Assembly (NCBI RefSeq): GCF_022201045.2
Contig: NC_068559.1
Location: 1,488,001 to 1,552,000, forward strand
DNA length: 64,000 bases
Direction of reading: 5' to 3'
Source: Citrus sinensis
Lineage: Eukaryota > Streptophyta > Magnoliopsida > Sapindales > Rutaceae
Shown: positions 1 through 12,796 of the stretch, piece after piece
Layout of the letters: every line of letters begins with the position of its first letter
Numbering within the stretch: position 1 is the first letter of the stretch
Position numbers and translations under genes: made by a program
Notes under the pieces: model-generated
The model's database searches: none
What the model was told of the DNA's origin: nothing
The model's input: the letters and a program-made list of their open reading frames with translations, nothing else

Positions 1-199
1 AGAAACAGCTAGTTTTTCACATAATTATGAACTCAGTTGTTTGAACAATAATATATTCTTGTATTTCCCTTGCTCTAATCCGCCTCATGAATTGCTAAAC
101 ACGAAAAACAGCTCCAACCATACAATGGTTTAAAAATTGTCTTAACGAACCAAAAAAAAAAAAAAAAGGAAACAAAAAAATCAAGCTACACTGCACTTT

Positions 200-3015
200 T
201 CAATCCATAAACCCAGAACTTGAATTTTCCACATCAACTTCTCCCATTCCTGTGTCTTCCTCTTCTTCGCTATCTTCATCACCACTTACCTCCTCATTAT
301 CTTGATGTAGCTTAGCCATGTGCTCGGCGAGCAATTTGTCATCTCGTTCACTCACCTGAATCAATGAAACAGAAGTCAGAACCCCAAAAAACAACAATAA
401 CCACCCATATTAAGTAACAGCTTGACCCAAACTGAGGGTTTTCAATCAATGGATTCCCATTGTCAACACATCAACGGTTAACTGGGAGTAACAAAATTTA
501 AAAGACACTCACCGCTCTGGGCTCTTCCTTCACAGTAAGTTTTCCCTTGTGCTTCTCTATAGCTTCAGTGCAAGCCGCAATTGCTTTATTGAGAACTGAG
601 ATCCCTTGCTCCTGTCCAACCAAATATAGTGCAATAATTTCAATATGATACTGCTCTTCAATCATCCATAGATAGCCTAGTGCAGGCAGTATCCATGCAT
701 AAAGTACAGGAACAACCCAGTAGTATGCCATATGATTGATTAAGATATCTTGAATTATACATGATAGAGGTTTTTAAGATACAAGTATATGCAGGGACAC
801 AAGGGCAGAGGCAAAGTTCAGCTACACATTTTCATTATAGCAACCTTCCAGGACAAAACTAGTGGTGCTGACCTTGTCAAGGGTCTGAGTGGTAAGCACA
901 TACAAGGGGGGAGCAACCAATTTGATTTTCACAGGGCAGTCATTGTTGCCAGCAGCCTCAGCTTTCCGCATGGCATCCTGCAATATCAAAAATAAACATA
1001 AGCAAAAACATAACAGCAATCTAAAATTAGTTGCCTTCACGGCTAAACCCTATAACTCTAAATTAATACCAATCAAACAAAGGAGTACAGGGAACAAGAG
1101 AAGGATGTAAAAACAACCTTTATATGAAGAACTCCATCAAACTGGAAGCATTTCATTTCAACGTCAGCTCGAATCTTCAATGGCTGTGGGGTCATTCTTC
1201 TCCTAATATTTTTTACCAAAGCATCTTTCACTTCCTCCGTCACAGCAGGAATCACCTTAGTTACCTAGAATGGGACAACGATGACCTGAGTAATCAATGA
1301 AGAGAACGAGACAAAAAAAAGCCTACCAAACAAAGTTTACCTCCTGTCCATCAGGGCCAATTTCTTTGACTTCACGAGTGAGGGAATTCAAAACAGAATC
1401 AGGATCAGTAACAATGATTTTGAATGCCTGCACGTAAAATAGAATAGAAACTATAATCAACAACTATGAAAACAATACAGAACTTCAGATCTCCAATTAC
1501 AAACTTGGAAAACACATCTCAAAAAAGTTGTTAGCTCTTTCACCTCAAAAGCATGACCATATTTCCAGTACAAGGGCCAGCCAATATTGACATACAGTTC
1601 CTGCAATTGAAAACTTATATTTAGCAGTGGCCAATCAACTGATACCTTGGGGAAAAAACCATACACTAAGCTAGACAGGATAGAAGCACCAAACCCCAAA
1701 CAATAAATTGTGTGGAGCAAGTCTTTGACAAGCCAATGAGAATAAGCATAATAATAACAAGTACAAGTTCAACAGCAACTAAAAACACTAAAACAACTAA
1801 GCAGGTTGCATGGATTAGATTTGTCCAAACTCTCTTTAGGCTTCAAAGAATTGTAATTTTTAAGTCATAAATATTGATCAATGAAAAAGCCGCCAACTAC
1901 AAGTTTACATAATTTCCAAAATATGAAAATAATAAGAAACATCCAAAACTAAAATCTCTCAAACTTGCTTCTTCAACACTGGGATCCAAGAGGACATAAG
2001 ACTACTCTGCCAACCCCAATCTCTTTTGAAAAACAACATAAAATCATAAGAATCATAATTTTCCTGTATTGAAATTGATTTCATCCTCCAAAGCACAATT
2101 TGTAAATTACTTCCATAAGTTAACTAATCCACATTTTCAAAGGCAAACTAACACACACATGCAAAAGCACCAAAAGTTTATTTCCACAAACCTCTCAAAC
2201 TAAACAGAAAGTATAACATGAGAACTAAACAAACCAACGTAACACCATGTGCCTTGCAAGATGACTGAAGCAGAAATTATTCCTCATCCCGCACTCTCAA
2301 AAACTAAGGCCCTAGTCAACTGACACTAAATCAGTTACAAAAGCCAAACTCTTCATAATCTATCCAATTTGCCTTAATATTCCCATCAAATAAACAACAG
2401 CAAAAGAAAAAAAAAAAACAAGCATTATTACCCAATTCATTCAAATCTGAAAGTAAATGCATAAAACCAAAACTTAATTCGTCAATAAACCTAAATTACT
2501 ACGTAATTCATATTCATAACCAGTCAATCATTATAAAATATCAAAAAGCAAATCCCAAAAGTACTCCAATTAAACCCCCAAAATTACTCAAAAAATTAAC
2601 AATATTTCAACAATCAAATCAAAATCATTACCTCTAAATCGATGCCCAAAGTCTCAGCCACGTGTCGCATGATAGAGTGAACGAGCTTGCTCTTGTTGTA
2701 CCTCTCCTCACAGGCTTGAATATCCTCTTCACTAACTCTTCTTTTACTCAAATCAATGTAACCTTTTTCCTTGTCGACACGCAGGACCATGACGGGCTCT
2801 ATGCGGCCGACTTTAATGAGGCTACTGACACTACGAATACGACGTCGCGAGAGCTCCGAGAAAAGGATCATCCCTTCGATGTTGTTGTACTCGAGCAGCG
2901 ACACGTAGGCGCCCATGTCGGCGATGTTCTTCACTTGGATCATCACGGCCATGTCGACTTCCGGGTACCTCGCCTCGTACATCCGGCACTCCAGGTTGGG
3001 CGAGTGGCTTGCCAT
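200..3015 (-). CDS. eIF2A (eIF2-alpha): Eukaryotic translation initiation factor 2 subunit alpha
   Basis: Alpha subunit of the eIF2 GTPase complex that delivers initiator Met-tRNA to the 40S ribosome in the cytosol. Seven exons join in frame: 3015-2632, 1600-1544, 1427-1341, 1264-1118, 977-873, 611-513 and 355-200, giving 344 aa, the usual plant length. Exon 1 encodes the S1/OB-fold (about residues 15-90) with the [14 protein letters not shown] loop; Ser56 is the conserved site for GCN2-type kinases. The helical and alpha/beta domains follow, and the tail is acidic ([13 protein letters not shown]). All introns have GT-AG ends; intron 1 is long (about 1 kb). The start is the first ATG of the open exon and matches the family N-terminus ([21 protein letters not shown]). 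A telo-box lies about 75 bp upstream of the ATG, as is common for plant translation genes. Identity is very secure. Confidence 0.97.
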
Positions 3016-3087
3016 GATTGGTTGCTCGGAAAACTTTTTAGCTTTTGCGTTTTCTCGGGAAAATTCGAAGGGAGTGGGAAGAAGAAT

Positions 3088-3096
3088 TAGGGTTTT
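3088..3096 (-). promoter_or_regulatory. telo-box in eIF2-alpha leader
   Basis: The minus strand reads AAACCCTAA here, about 75 bp upstream of the eIF2-alpha ATG. Telo-boxes near the transcription start are typical of plant ribosomal-protein and translation-factor genes. The match is seen directly; the function is inferred from the family. Confidence 0.6.
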
Positions 3097-3137
3097 AAGA
3101 CAACCGGAGAGAGAATCCGCGAGACAATGCAGAGTAG

Positions 3138-3232
3138 TATGGTGTTGTGCGTTTTGTTGTTTTCGATGGATATATGTGTAAATTATAGATAAGGGAAGGG
3201 TACAGAGGTAGTTGCACTACGGTGCCGTTTAT
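3138..3232 (-). promoter_or_regulatory. eIF2-alpha upstream/core promoter segment, unit A of a dispersed repeat
   Basis: AT-rich segment directly upstream of the eIF2-alpha leader, with TATA-like stretches on the minus strand (around 3168-3190). The same roughly 95-bp stretch, diverged, occurs three more times in the same orientation at 4249-4605. Shared blocks include a GCGTTTTG-like word, GATATATGTGTAAATT and a GGGAAGGGTA-like word. Confidence 0.5.
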
Positions 3233-3255
3233 AACAAAGCTTGAAGCTCAAGCTA

Positions 3256-3710
3256 GGGTGCATTTGATTCGATTTTCCTCTCCGTGCTTATTTGGCATGT
3301 CTTATTTAATAGTTATAAGTATCTATTTAATCTTATAAATTCTTATCATAATTTTTATTCTTGTTTGGTTGTTTTTCTAATAGAACTTTTTAAGGTTAAA
3401 TAAATTATTTTGTCTTTATTAGTAAAAACTCAAATTTTGAGCTTTTGGAAATACATGTTGAAAAAAAAAATTTAAACGTTAAAATATCTCAAATATCCTT
3501 TATTTATTTAATAATTTTATTTTATTCTTTTGATAACATCATTTTTAAAAAACTTACCTCTTAAAGTAATTTAATAAATTTTTAATAAAAGCTCTTATTG
3601 ACAACCAAACAACTAAATTGTTTTATAGTAAAAACTTTCTTTATAAAAGCTATACTAACAATAACTCTATTTAAATAAACTATACTTGAAAAACTGTACC
3701 AAACGGAGCC
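3256..3710. mobile_element. Degenerate PIF/Harbinger-like MITE
   Basis: AT-rich 455-bp block with imperfect terminal inverted repeats: GGGTGCATTTGATT at the left, and the reverse complement of the right end reads GGCTCCGTTTGGTA. It is flanked by CTA/TTA, like a 3-bp TWA target site. The interior (for example ATTGACAACCAAACAACTAAA) recurs near 18.3 kb, which supports a repeat family. It lies between the eIF2-alpha promoter and the tRNA. Confidence 0.55.
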
Positions 3711-3980
3711 TTAGCAACAATTTTGTGTTAGAAACCTATAAGTCGAACTGTTTTATAAAAATAAAAAGTGTTAGCTATCTATAAGCCGATCGGTTTTATA
3801 AAAATAAAAATAAATCAAGTGGTAATTATTATTTGTTAATTATTGTTACATAACTTCCCAATTTCTTAAAAATAAAAACTATTTAAATTGGGGGAGCAAT
3901 GATTGCGTGGGATGAAGCTATGATTAATCAAAGTAAGGGAACAAGGATTTAGTTTAAAGTATTTTAATTTTAAATAGAGT

Positions 3981-4168
3981 ATGCATTACTTACCTAGTTG
4001 AGATGTTTGTATTTCCAATTGATGTGATAAACGATATATCACTATCTCATTGGCTCAAGTGATAAATAATTATTAAATCTTATCATTTATAATACAAATA
4101 ATAAATTTTTATTGGTGACACATCAATTGAAATATAAATTAAGTATTGCAATTGAGTAAGCATACCTA
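3981..4168. mobile_element. Possible short foldback MITE
   Basis: The two ends are loosely inverted: ATTTCCAATTGATGTG near 4012 on the left, and ATTTCAATTGATGTG on the reverse strand near 4120. Otherwise the block is only AT-rich. Weak; ends and target duplication are not defined. Confidence 0.3.
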
Positions 4169-4248
4169 TCACTCATAAGAAGGAGTATTGACATAAAATT
4201 AACGTAAACTGCAAAAGTAATAAGATGAATAACAGTGGAAATATCTCA

Positions 4249-4605
4249 AAAGATATGTTTTGTACGTTTTGATTTTTCGATGGAGAGATATATGTAAATT
4301 TAGAATATGGGAAGAGTATATGCGATAATTCTACAATGGAAGCGTATACGGTGAAAACATTTCAGAAAATGTGTCTCGTGCGTTTTGAGTTTTTAATTGA
4401 GAGATATATGTAAATTTAGAATATGGGAAAAGTATATAAGATAATTCCACTATGATAAGGTATAAAATGAAACTTAATGCCCTGAAAATATTTAAAAAGA
4501 TGTGTGTTGTAAGTTTTTGATTAAGAGACGTGTGTAAACTTAGGATATAAGAAGGGTATAAAGATAATTCTACTACGACAACCTCTAAAAATGAAACTCG
4601 ATAAA
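4249..4605. repeat. Tandem array of three ~120-bp units related to the eIF2-alpha upstream segment
   Basis: Units start near 4250, 4372 and 4495. Each carries an ATGTGT/TTTTG..TTTTT block, then GAGATATATGTAAATTTAGA or a variant, then a GGGAAGAGTATA-like block, then GATAATTCTACTA(C/T)G. The segment at 3138-3232 next to the eIF2-alpha gene has the same order of blocks. The array ends about 20 bp before the tRNA-Ser gene. Confidence 0.6.
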
Positions 4606-4624
4606 ACTTAACAAAATAAATGCT

Positions 4625-4706
4625 CGTCGACAGCAGGATTCGAACCTGCGCAGGCAAAGCCCAACAGATTTCGAGTCTGTCTCCTTAACCACTCGGACAT
4701 ATCGAC
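4625..4706 (-). tRNA. trnS-CGA: tRNA-Ser, anticodon CGA
   Basis: Nuclear tRNA gene of 82 nt including the discriminator G. The acceptor stem GTCGATA pairs with TGTCGAC (one G-T pair). The anticodon arm is ACAGA-CTCGAAA-TCTGT, giving anticodon CGA for Ser UCG codons. There is a long variable arm as expected for a class II Ser tRNA, and the T arm contains GGTTCGAATCC (B box); the A box is around TGTCCGAGTGGTTAAGG. There is no intron. A TTTT run 10-20 nt downstream on the minus strand can stop Pol III. CCA is not encoded. Confidence 0.95.
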
Positions 4707-5398
4707 CATTTAGTGACTTAATTACGTCTAGTAATAAATATCGATATCTGCAGCCAAATTTTTTATTTATCATATGAATTAATTTTGGAATTGATAATAA
4801 ATTTAAAAGATAATTAAATAATAATTTATTAAGAATAGATCATGTGTTGTAAAATCCTTCAAGTTCATTAATCCACCTACCAATAGCTTTTGTTTCTTAA
4901 AGATGGAAAATAGATCCCTTAACCCCATTAGAAGTCCCAACATTAAATCATATCAAACAAACTCGAAACTTCTACTCAATTGAAAATTACTTAGTTTTTC
5001 CTAATCAATCAAATCATTACAATCATCTTAAGTAATCATGTAGACATTCTCTCAAGTACACATAATTAATTAAACAACAAAATTACAATTACGAATTTAT
5101 GGTAGAAAGCATACAAAATAATGAGATGATTAGTGTTTTATTACTTGTGATGCAACATACACCTTACTATTAAACTGAATTACAAATCCGAATTTTCTTT
5201 AATACAATAGTGGGTTAATGCATTAACCATTAAATTTGCACAATATCTATGAACCAAAAAATAAAGTAAAAGGAAAAAGCAGCAGAAAACAAACAAAGCA
5301 GAGCAATATAACCCCGAAAGAAACAAAACTGATCAACTCACTTCCAACACAAAACCACTTTCTCTCCAAGCTTGATACGCACTGAAAACACTACTACC

Positions 5399-7703
5399 AT
5401 GGCAAACTTAGCAGTGCAGGCAGTAGCAGGAGTGGATGCTGTAAGCCTTGTGAACACGATCATATCATCGGCTCGAAAGGCAGCAGCTCACCGGAGGAAC
5501 TGCGAGCAGCTGGCTGAGCACGTGAAGATGATAGGAAACTTGTTGGAGAAGTTGAAATCAACGGACCTGGTGAGCTTGCCGGCGATAAAGGAGCCGTTGG
5601 ATTGCTTGGAGGAGGCTCTGAAGAAAGCTCTGGACTTGGTCGAGAGCTGCAGGGACAAGAGCTATTTGTACATGCTTGCCATGGGGTGGAGCGTAGTGTA
5701 TCAGTTCCGCCAAGTCCAGGCTGAGATCGATCGTTACCTTAGGCTAGTGCCCTTGATTTCTCTGGTTCATGAGTTTCGCATGCAGGTCAGTTAGTTCAAG
5801 CATAATCATTCGTTTTTGTTTTAGGACTTTTGGTTCAACCCAGTACTTCCCTGAAGTTCACTAGAATCTGGACCGCTCAATATATGTGGGTCCTGAAGCG
5901 GTGGTGGGGCCTCTAGTGATAAGATTTCTTGAATCTTGCAAGGCTTATAATATGATTAAAGATCAAGAAATTAAATTTAGAAACTCGCAACTTATTATTG
6001 AATAATTTGTCGGTGGTATTGACAAAACTTATACGTGTGTTTTCCACTTCTTATCGCATGTCATTTTCCCTTTCTCGGTCACTTACAAGAGGTTGGAGAA
6101 AACTTACATGGGGCACCACATCATCCTTAAACTCATTTAATAAAATATTTTGATATAAACATATTTATTTTAAAATTGACTAATTGCGACGTAAAAAGAA
6201 AAATAACTGAAAATACATGTATTTATTTGACGATCTAATTGCGGCCATCCCATATAAATTTGTTGTGTCTAGATTAAAAAAAAAAAAAAATTGCCCAAGT
6301 TGTCACTAAAAACTTTTATCGTTCTAATTTTTGTCGGAAAAATTCTTCATGCAATTTTTACTTTGACGATGCCACCAAATGATCTTTCAATGGAATGGTG
6401 ATTGAACCCAGCATTTGAAGGATGGCCTGCAAGCCATTGAAGCGGATCAAAGAGAGTACACTCTTGATGAAGAGGATGTTCAAGCACAGAACGTGATACT
6501 AAAACCTGATCGTTCAAAGAAAGATGCAAGCATATTGGAGAATTCACTGTCAAGAAAATATCCTGAGCTGGGATTCCAGGAAGCTCTCCTCGAAGAAAAA
6601 GAGAAACTGCATATCGAGCTCCAGCGATCAAGAACCAACAATGATACCAAGCAGTGCCAATTGATTGAACATCTCATTGATGTTACCGAGAATGTTGTTA
6701 ATGAGCTTCCAGGGAAGAAGATGCAGAAACTTGTTGCTAATGAACCAACTTATGTCATCTCAGGGTAAGCGACCAATGCTGTGCGAGAGTATATTGTATA
6801 AAGACCAAATGATTTTGAATGATATACTAAAATGTGATTTGATTATGGCACAGTTACGTGACCAATGCTGTGAACTCTGGCTATGGGGACCCGGGATCAA
6901 AAGCTGCAGATGAGAGTCGATCAGAATGGGAAGCTGATCTTTTTGGTTGTCTTAGAGAACCTTGTTTAAGTGAGTTCTTATAATTAAAATGGTGATAGCT
7001 AGTCTAGAATTTTTTTTTTTAACTTGAGCTGAATTTATTCTTTTTGTTCTTTTTTTTTTTTGGGGGCTTGATCTGTGTTACTGCAGGCTTGAAGACTTGC
7101 ATATATCCCTGTGGAACATTTTCAAAGATAGCTAATGCAGTGACAGAAGGGAAAATATGTAAGCGGATAGAGTATCATTATGAAATTGTCAATGTAGTAG
7201 TGTAGATCCAACTAGATTCTGATGAAGCTGCCTGTTCAATTGTTGCTACAGCTCGTGAGCAAGCAATCAATACTCTCATGGCATATTCTATCTTCTGTGG
7301 ATGTTGCTGTTATAGCTGTTGCATAAGGAAAAAATTGCGAGAAACTTTTAACATTCAGGTGCCCTTTTCCCCATTTTAGGTGAATCCTGAGACCTCGGTT
7401 ATGATGATTAGAAATGAAAGAACCCCTCGACTTAAATCTATTTTGCAGGGCGGTTCGTGCGATGACTTCTTAACTCATCTCATGTGTTGCTGTTGTGCGA
7501 TGGTTCAAGAATGGCGTGAGCTTGAACTCAGAGGGTTTGAAGGCAAGTGCAATACGTTTTAACTTGTATTTATGCAAAGATTTATTTATTTATTTATTTT
7601 TAAAATGAAAAAGTTCAATGTATCATGACACAAAATTCATTGCTTTCTAGGTTGCCAAGGGAGAAAGATGATTCCTCCGCCGTACCAATATATGAAGCCT
7701 TGA
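5399..7703 (+). CDS. MCA1 / cell number regulator 13-like protein (PLAC8 domain)
   Basis: Relative of the plant MID1-COMPLEMENTING ACTIVITY proteins, plasma-membrane proteins linked to calcium influx and mechanosensing. Seven exons: 5399-5785, 6421-6764, 6854-6969, 7087-7158, 7252-7358, 7449-7542 and 7651-7703. They join in frame to 390 aa (Arabidopsis MCA1/2 are slightly over 400). The N-terminal part matches the MCA helical region (GVDAVSLVNTI, NCEQLAEHVKMIGNLLE, SCRDKSYLYMLAMGWSVVYQF). The DQREYTLDEEDVQAQNVILK stretch is conserved. The C-terminal PLAC8 region is Cys-rich, with FGCLREPC, CIYPCGTF, FCGCCCYSCC and CCCCAMVQEWRELE. The last intron uses a GC donor (AG^GCAAGT), needed to reach the conserved PPPYQYM end. 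The start is the first ATG in exon 1. It is shorter at the N-terminus than MCA1, so it may be a CNR13-like paralogue rather than the orthologue. Confidence 0.88.
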
Positions 7704-8257
<554 letters not shown>

Positions 8258-11200
8258 CTACAACTCTACTTTGTGAGATTGGGTATCATCATTCCACCGT
8301 GGGAACAGCCAACGAAGCAGTAGTGACAACTTACTAGTTTTAGACTTATGTATGGCTTGTTCCGTCTGAACATTACAGAGCGTATTGTAGTCATACTTTA
8401 AATGTGGAGCAACAATTCTTTCCTGTGGAAAGACAAAACAAAACGGTCGCATGATTAACATGTGGGAAGCAATAATCTCTAATGATATGAGTTTGTAAGA
8501 TTTCTGTACCTTAAAAACATCAAATGGACAGAAATCTGTACCATTGCAACCCTATTCACAAATATGAGAAATATTAGTACATATAGAATTGCTATAGCAC
8601 AAATCAGAAGGCAGACAAATAATAAGGCATGAAGTAATAAAATCAGCTAGGCTTTACTTTGTAATTCATATTTAATCTGGCCACTCAAGCACATGACAGA
8701 AGTAAAATTCCATATCTTTCAAGTAATGAAAACATACGCATGCAATCAATTGCAGGTGAAAAACCACACACCACAAACAACGCGAATCACTTAAGAAAAG
8801 GAAAGAAAGAATCCAGAACTTACTGGCATTGAAGTCGGATGTTCATTGTGCAATACTTGTACAAAGTACTTGTCGGAAGAGTTGGCAGGACAGCTGTACA
8901 GAACCAGCATGTTATTCCCAGTAAAGGGTGCCAGAATGCTGCCTCTCCAATTTCTACTCTGGGGAGGCTTTGGCGGGAGTGCCAAGGGTTCTTCCTTTTG
9001 TATTTGTTGGAATTCTACAATATTCAAAAGTTCATTGAGAAAAAAGGAGGTTTTAAACAGTTTAATCCTTCCAAATATCACACGAGAATTCAAGGAAGTA
9101 ATGGCAAGGTCCTCACCAGATCTTTCAAGGAAAAGTCCAAGCAAACAAGTAAAAGGAATCACAGTTTCTGCATGTGCAAACCGAAGTCTCGCCTTTTCAT
9201 AATTTCCAGAAGTATGTTTCTCTACAAGATCCATAGGCAACATTAGAAGCTAGAGAGAAAAGATGCCATTAACGATAGTACAATATCCTTTCACTGTTCC
9301 ACAAGCTGAACCAACTTTTTTAGACAAGGGAAGACAACAAGCAAAAGCTTATAAGTGCATGAATAGAAAAATCAGTTGCCAGAGATCTCAAAAGCAAAGC
9401 CTGTGCTATTCCTGAGGCACAAGAAGCGGGAACTCACTAATTATCAGAAAATAACAATAGATATACATCTGGGCAAGCCAGCAATGGTTCGAGAATTATT
9501 AGCAGGTAGTTTGGCAAAACCTAAATAATATCCATAAACAGTTGATAGTCGCTAACAACAATAATTGGCACCAATTGCACTTCTAGCCCACTAGTTTTAG
9601 AGCTGTTCCATGGAACCGGCTGTTCTAACAGCACCATTCCCTAAGAATCTCAATTGCAATAACCCACATGAAAGTCCAAATCTCCCCCCTTCCATTAAAA
9701 GTAAAAAATAAAAATTTGTGGGATCATGCGTGTTGGCAAGCAATAAGAAAAACAGAGATTTATGATACCTTCTTTAGCATTAATAGCTTGTTCCATTGAT
9801 TGAACAATGTCCTCAAGCAGAGGAACTCCCATTCGATAATTTAATGATTTACCATAACCCTTCAATATAAACACCTCTAAGTCATCTGTCCACTCCAGCA
9901 AAGCAACCTGCAACATGTGAACACATTTTGCAAGTTAATAACATGATGCAAGGAAAATAGAATAATTCTTGTATTGATGGAATGGTATTGATTGAGAGGT
10001 TTAACTTACAAATTATTCAAACATACAACAAAAATCATAGTTTTCTTAAACTAATCAACTATATAATGTATTAATTACTTCAACTTAATTTTTATAGTCA
10101 AGAGACAAAAATGCTGATTATCTGAAAGAAAAAAAAATGTGATCTAATTAAAGCACTATATGTTAATGTGCACAAGCATTACAATCAGTAATAATAAGAG
10201 TCAACAACCCAAATCTTAAATAACTTCAATTTAAACACATGATAATGATTTATCACTATGGAAGGACATACAGAGACAAAAGAACAAAATAACAAGAAAT
10301 ATGATCAAAGAACAAAATGAAGATATCATTTCCCGTACCTCAGAAGGACTGAAGAGGCCACAAGCTTGATCAGTTATATCCAACAAGGATGCTTCCTGTC
10401 AAATTGAAAGCGAGTAGGATATCTCAGCATAAGTATATCCCAACGGGATATTAATTTTGGACTCATGAGAGAATTTTTTTTGTTTGCAATGAATGCGAAT
10501 TAAGAACTCGCCTGTTTACATAAGAACCAAAGAGAGGAAACATCTTGTCTTGTGAAATTCAGTTCATATTGCCTTGCTATCGAAGAGGTAATTTCATCAA
10601 GAATCGGTTCCTTAAGCCTCTCAACTGCAGGGGCCTGACTTATCCTAAAATCCTGCATCCATAATAACTTTTAAGCAACTTTAGGAAAGAAAAAAGTAGG
10701 CCACAGCAGCTCAAGCTTCTATGATCAAAGATCCATTTCACCACATAAATTTTTAGAATATCAAAATCAAGAGCTGTTTTATTATCTTGAAATTTCAGAT
10801 TTTGCCAATTGTAAGATTTAGGTGTGACAAGGTAAGATCACTCGACATGATTCTTCACATCCATCAAGGGAAACTGAAAACACCAATATTGTAAGCAGAC
10901 ATGAGAGACAAATGAGCAATGGTTGGGGAATTGGAGACTATAACTATAGATTTATAACAACTAATTCAGAATATGGTTAATGCAAAACCAATATGAACAG
11001 GAAATAAGTAATTCTCTCCTTCAGCCATCATAATAACTTTAAATTTAAGTAATTAGATTGAATACTAACATCCTGCTAGAGAACTAAAATATAAGAAATT
11101 CACTAGCCTGACGAAAACCCAAATAGAAAACACCAAATCATATAAATACCTTGTAGTTGTCACAACAATCATGAAACCTCAGCTTTATATCACTTGCACG

Positions 11201-12228
11201 GCTTTCACTTGTAACAGCAAATGCTCGATGGCGCCCAGGTCCTAGAGTCCCTCTCTCGTTAAAGAGCCCCATGCCAAATGCTACTGCACTCGCAGATGCG
11301 CGAGGAACCTATTTCGTCAAAGAAGAAACAAATGTAAGACAGTAATATATCTAATATGCAAATCATCTTAGAGTTAAACACAAGAAGCATTTCAATATAA
11401 GGCAGAATTACATGATTAGAAGAGAAGACACCCAACCTGAGTAGCCTTAATGGGATAGACATCCGGGTGATATTCCTCGCTAAACAAATCTGGATATTTT
11501 TCTCTAATCCTGATTCCGAGATCATATAACTCATCTTCTCCTTTGCTAATCAATTCACCACCCTTCAGTTTCCCTTGCCAGGGAGACTTCCATCCCTGTA
11601 ACCAGCCCGGAACTTTCTGTAAAGACGAACCCTTTTCTTTGGCTTCCCTTATAAGTACTTCCAAATGATCAGCCAATCTTTCCAACTCCCTCATCCGTTT
11701 CTTCGTGGGTGCACGAGTCCCGTGCCTTGCCTGGCAACCCAAAAAGACAATTACTTTCATTTTGCGCCATTTTACAATAACATGAAGCTAATTTTTTATC
11801 TCACCGCTCACTAGCTCAGCCGTTGTTAATATTAAACAAAATGTAGTGCTTTCAGTAAAGAGACAGGTAACACATTATATATATATATATATATGTTAGA
11901 TGGAACAGAAACTTAAATTTTAGAAAGAAAAATTACCACAAGATTTAAGTGAATTGGAGTACATCCATCGGGAATTTCAGAAGGTACAAAGTTCTTATCA
12001 ACGACGTCTTTTACGAAGTCGTATCTGCATACAAAAATAATAAACAAGCAAAAATGCTAAGGAGAAGAATTAACAAGAAAGAAATTTAAAGCTGTGGCAG
12101 CAAAACGGTAAATACCTTGAGACAGTCGAGAGGTGCCGTCGAACGTCGAAATTTTGAACGGCGTCGTTTAGATGCGTCAACAAAAGTACGCACAGGATCA
12201 ACATAAAAGAAGCCGTAGCTTTCTTCAT
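8258..12228 (-). CDS. MINPP: Multiple inositol polyphosphate phosphatase (histidine acid phosphatase)
   Basis: Phosphatase of the histidine acid family, expected to remove phosphates from InsP6 and related inositol phosphates in the secretory or extracellular space. Ten exons: 12228-12116, 12024-11937, 11730-11437, 11308-11150, 10652-10512, 10395-10339, 9907-9769, 9221-8824, 8551-8510 and 8422-8258. They join to 531 aa. Residues 1-25 form a signal peptide (hydrophobic SFMLILCVLLLTH core). The catalytic RHGTRAPT lies at residues 69-76 and the HAE proton-donor motif at 347-349, which marks MINPP rather than HD-type phytases. LHNEHP and a CNGTDFCP segment near the end match plant MINPPs. Exon 8 begins at the second possible AG (9222), since only that choice keeps frame. 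Intron 5 has a GC donor (CAG^GCGAGT). The start ATG is set by the signal peptide. The C-terminus has no obvious ER-retention signal. Confidence 0.93.
11876..11894. repeat. (AT)n microsatellite in a MINPP intron
   Basis: Uninterrupted AT dinucleotide run inside MINPP intron 2. Confidence 0.85.
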
Positions 12229-12393
12229 TTTCACCGTCTCTGGTTTTGTGCTTTGATGATGAAATAATTTCTCAGCTTAGACGCTCCGCTCACGAACGAG
12301 TAAGATTCGGTGTGTCGGTAACTACAGTGCTTATACAATCGGGGATTTGATTGACGATTGATTTGGTAGCAAGCAACGTTAGTGCCCTGCCAC

Positions 12394-12403
12394 GTATTTA
12401 TAG
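12394..12403 (-). promoter_or_regulatory. Candidate TATA box of MINPP
   Basis: The minus strand reads CTATAAATAC about 170 bp upstream of the MINPP ATG, a good match to the plant TATA consensus. A CACGT core lies directly beside it. Confidence 0.55.
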
Positions 12404-12796
12404 TTTTTACACCTCGACAATGACGCAATCATCAAATTAGGGTGCCTCGCGGCGGACCGGCAGTAATGTTTATGTGCTGCTTTTAGAATTAAATCATTAA
12501 TTTTCGTCTCCTTTAAAAACAGAAAAAAGAAAAAGAAAAATTTCCACGTCGGCAAAGAATTTGACCTTGCTTGGGCCTGGGCCTAGGATCGGGTTTAAAA
12601 ATTAAGAATAGACAGGCCAGTGCGGGTCGGGTAAACTCCAGGGGTTGTTATTTTACTTGTCAACAACCTGCAATTGCAGTGTCCTGGCCTCCTGGGTGCA
12701 TGAAGGCGACATACACGCAATGCAACTAACCTATGAATAATGGGCAAGTAACAGTTCCCAATTAAAGATAGATTATAGTCTTTTATTTTAAGATGA

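Noticed and set aside
2662..3090. 142-codon plus-strand frame
   Set aside because: Antisense shadow of eIF2-alpha exon 1.
8839..9246. Two overlapping plus-strand frames of 118-135 codons
   Set aside because: Antisense shadows of MINPP exon 8, which has the HAE motif and joins in frame with its neighbours.
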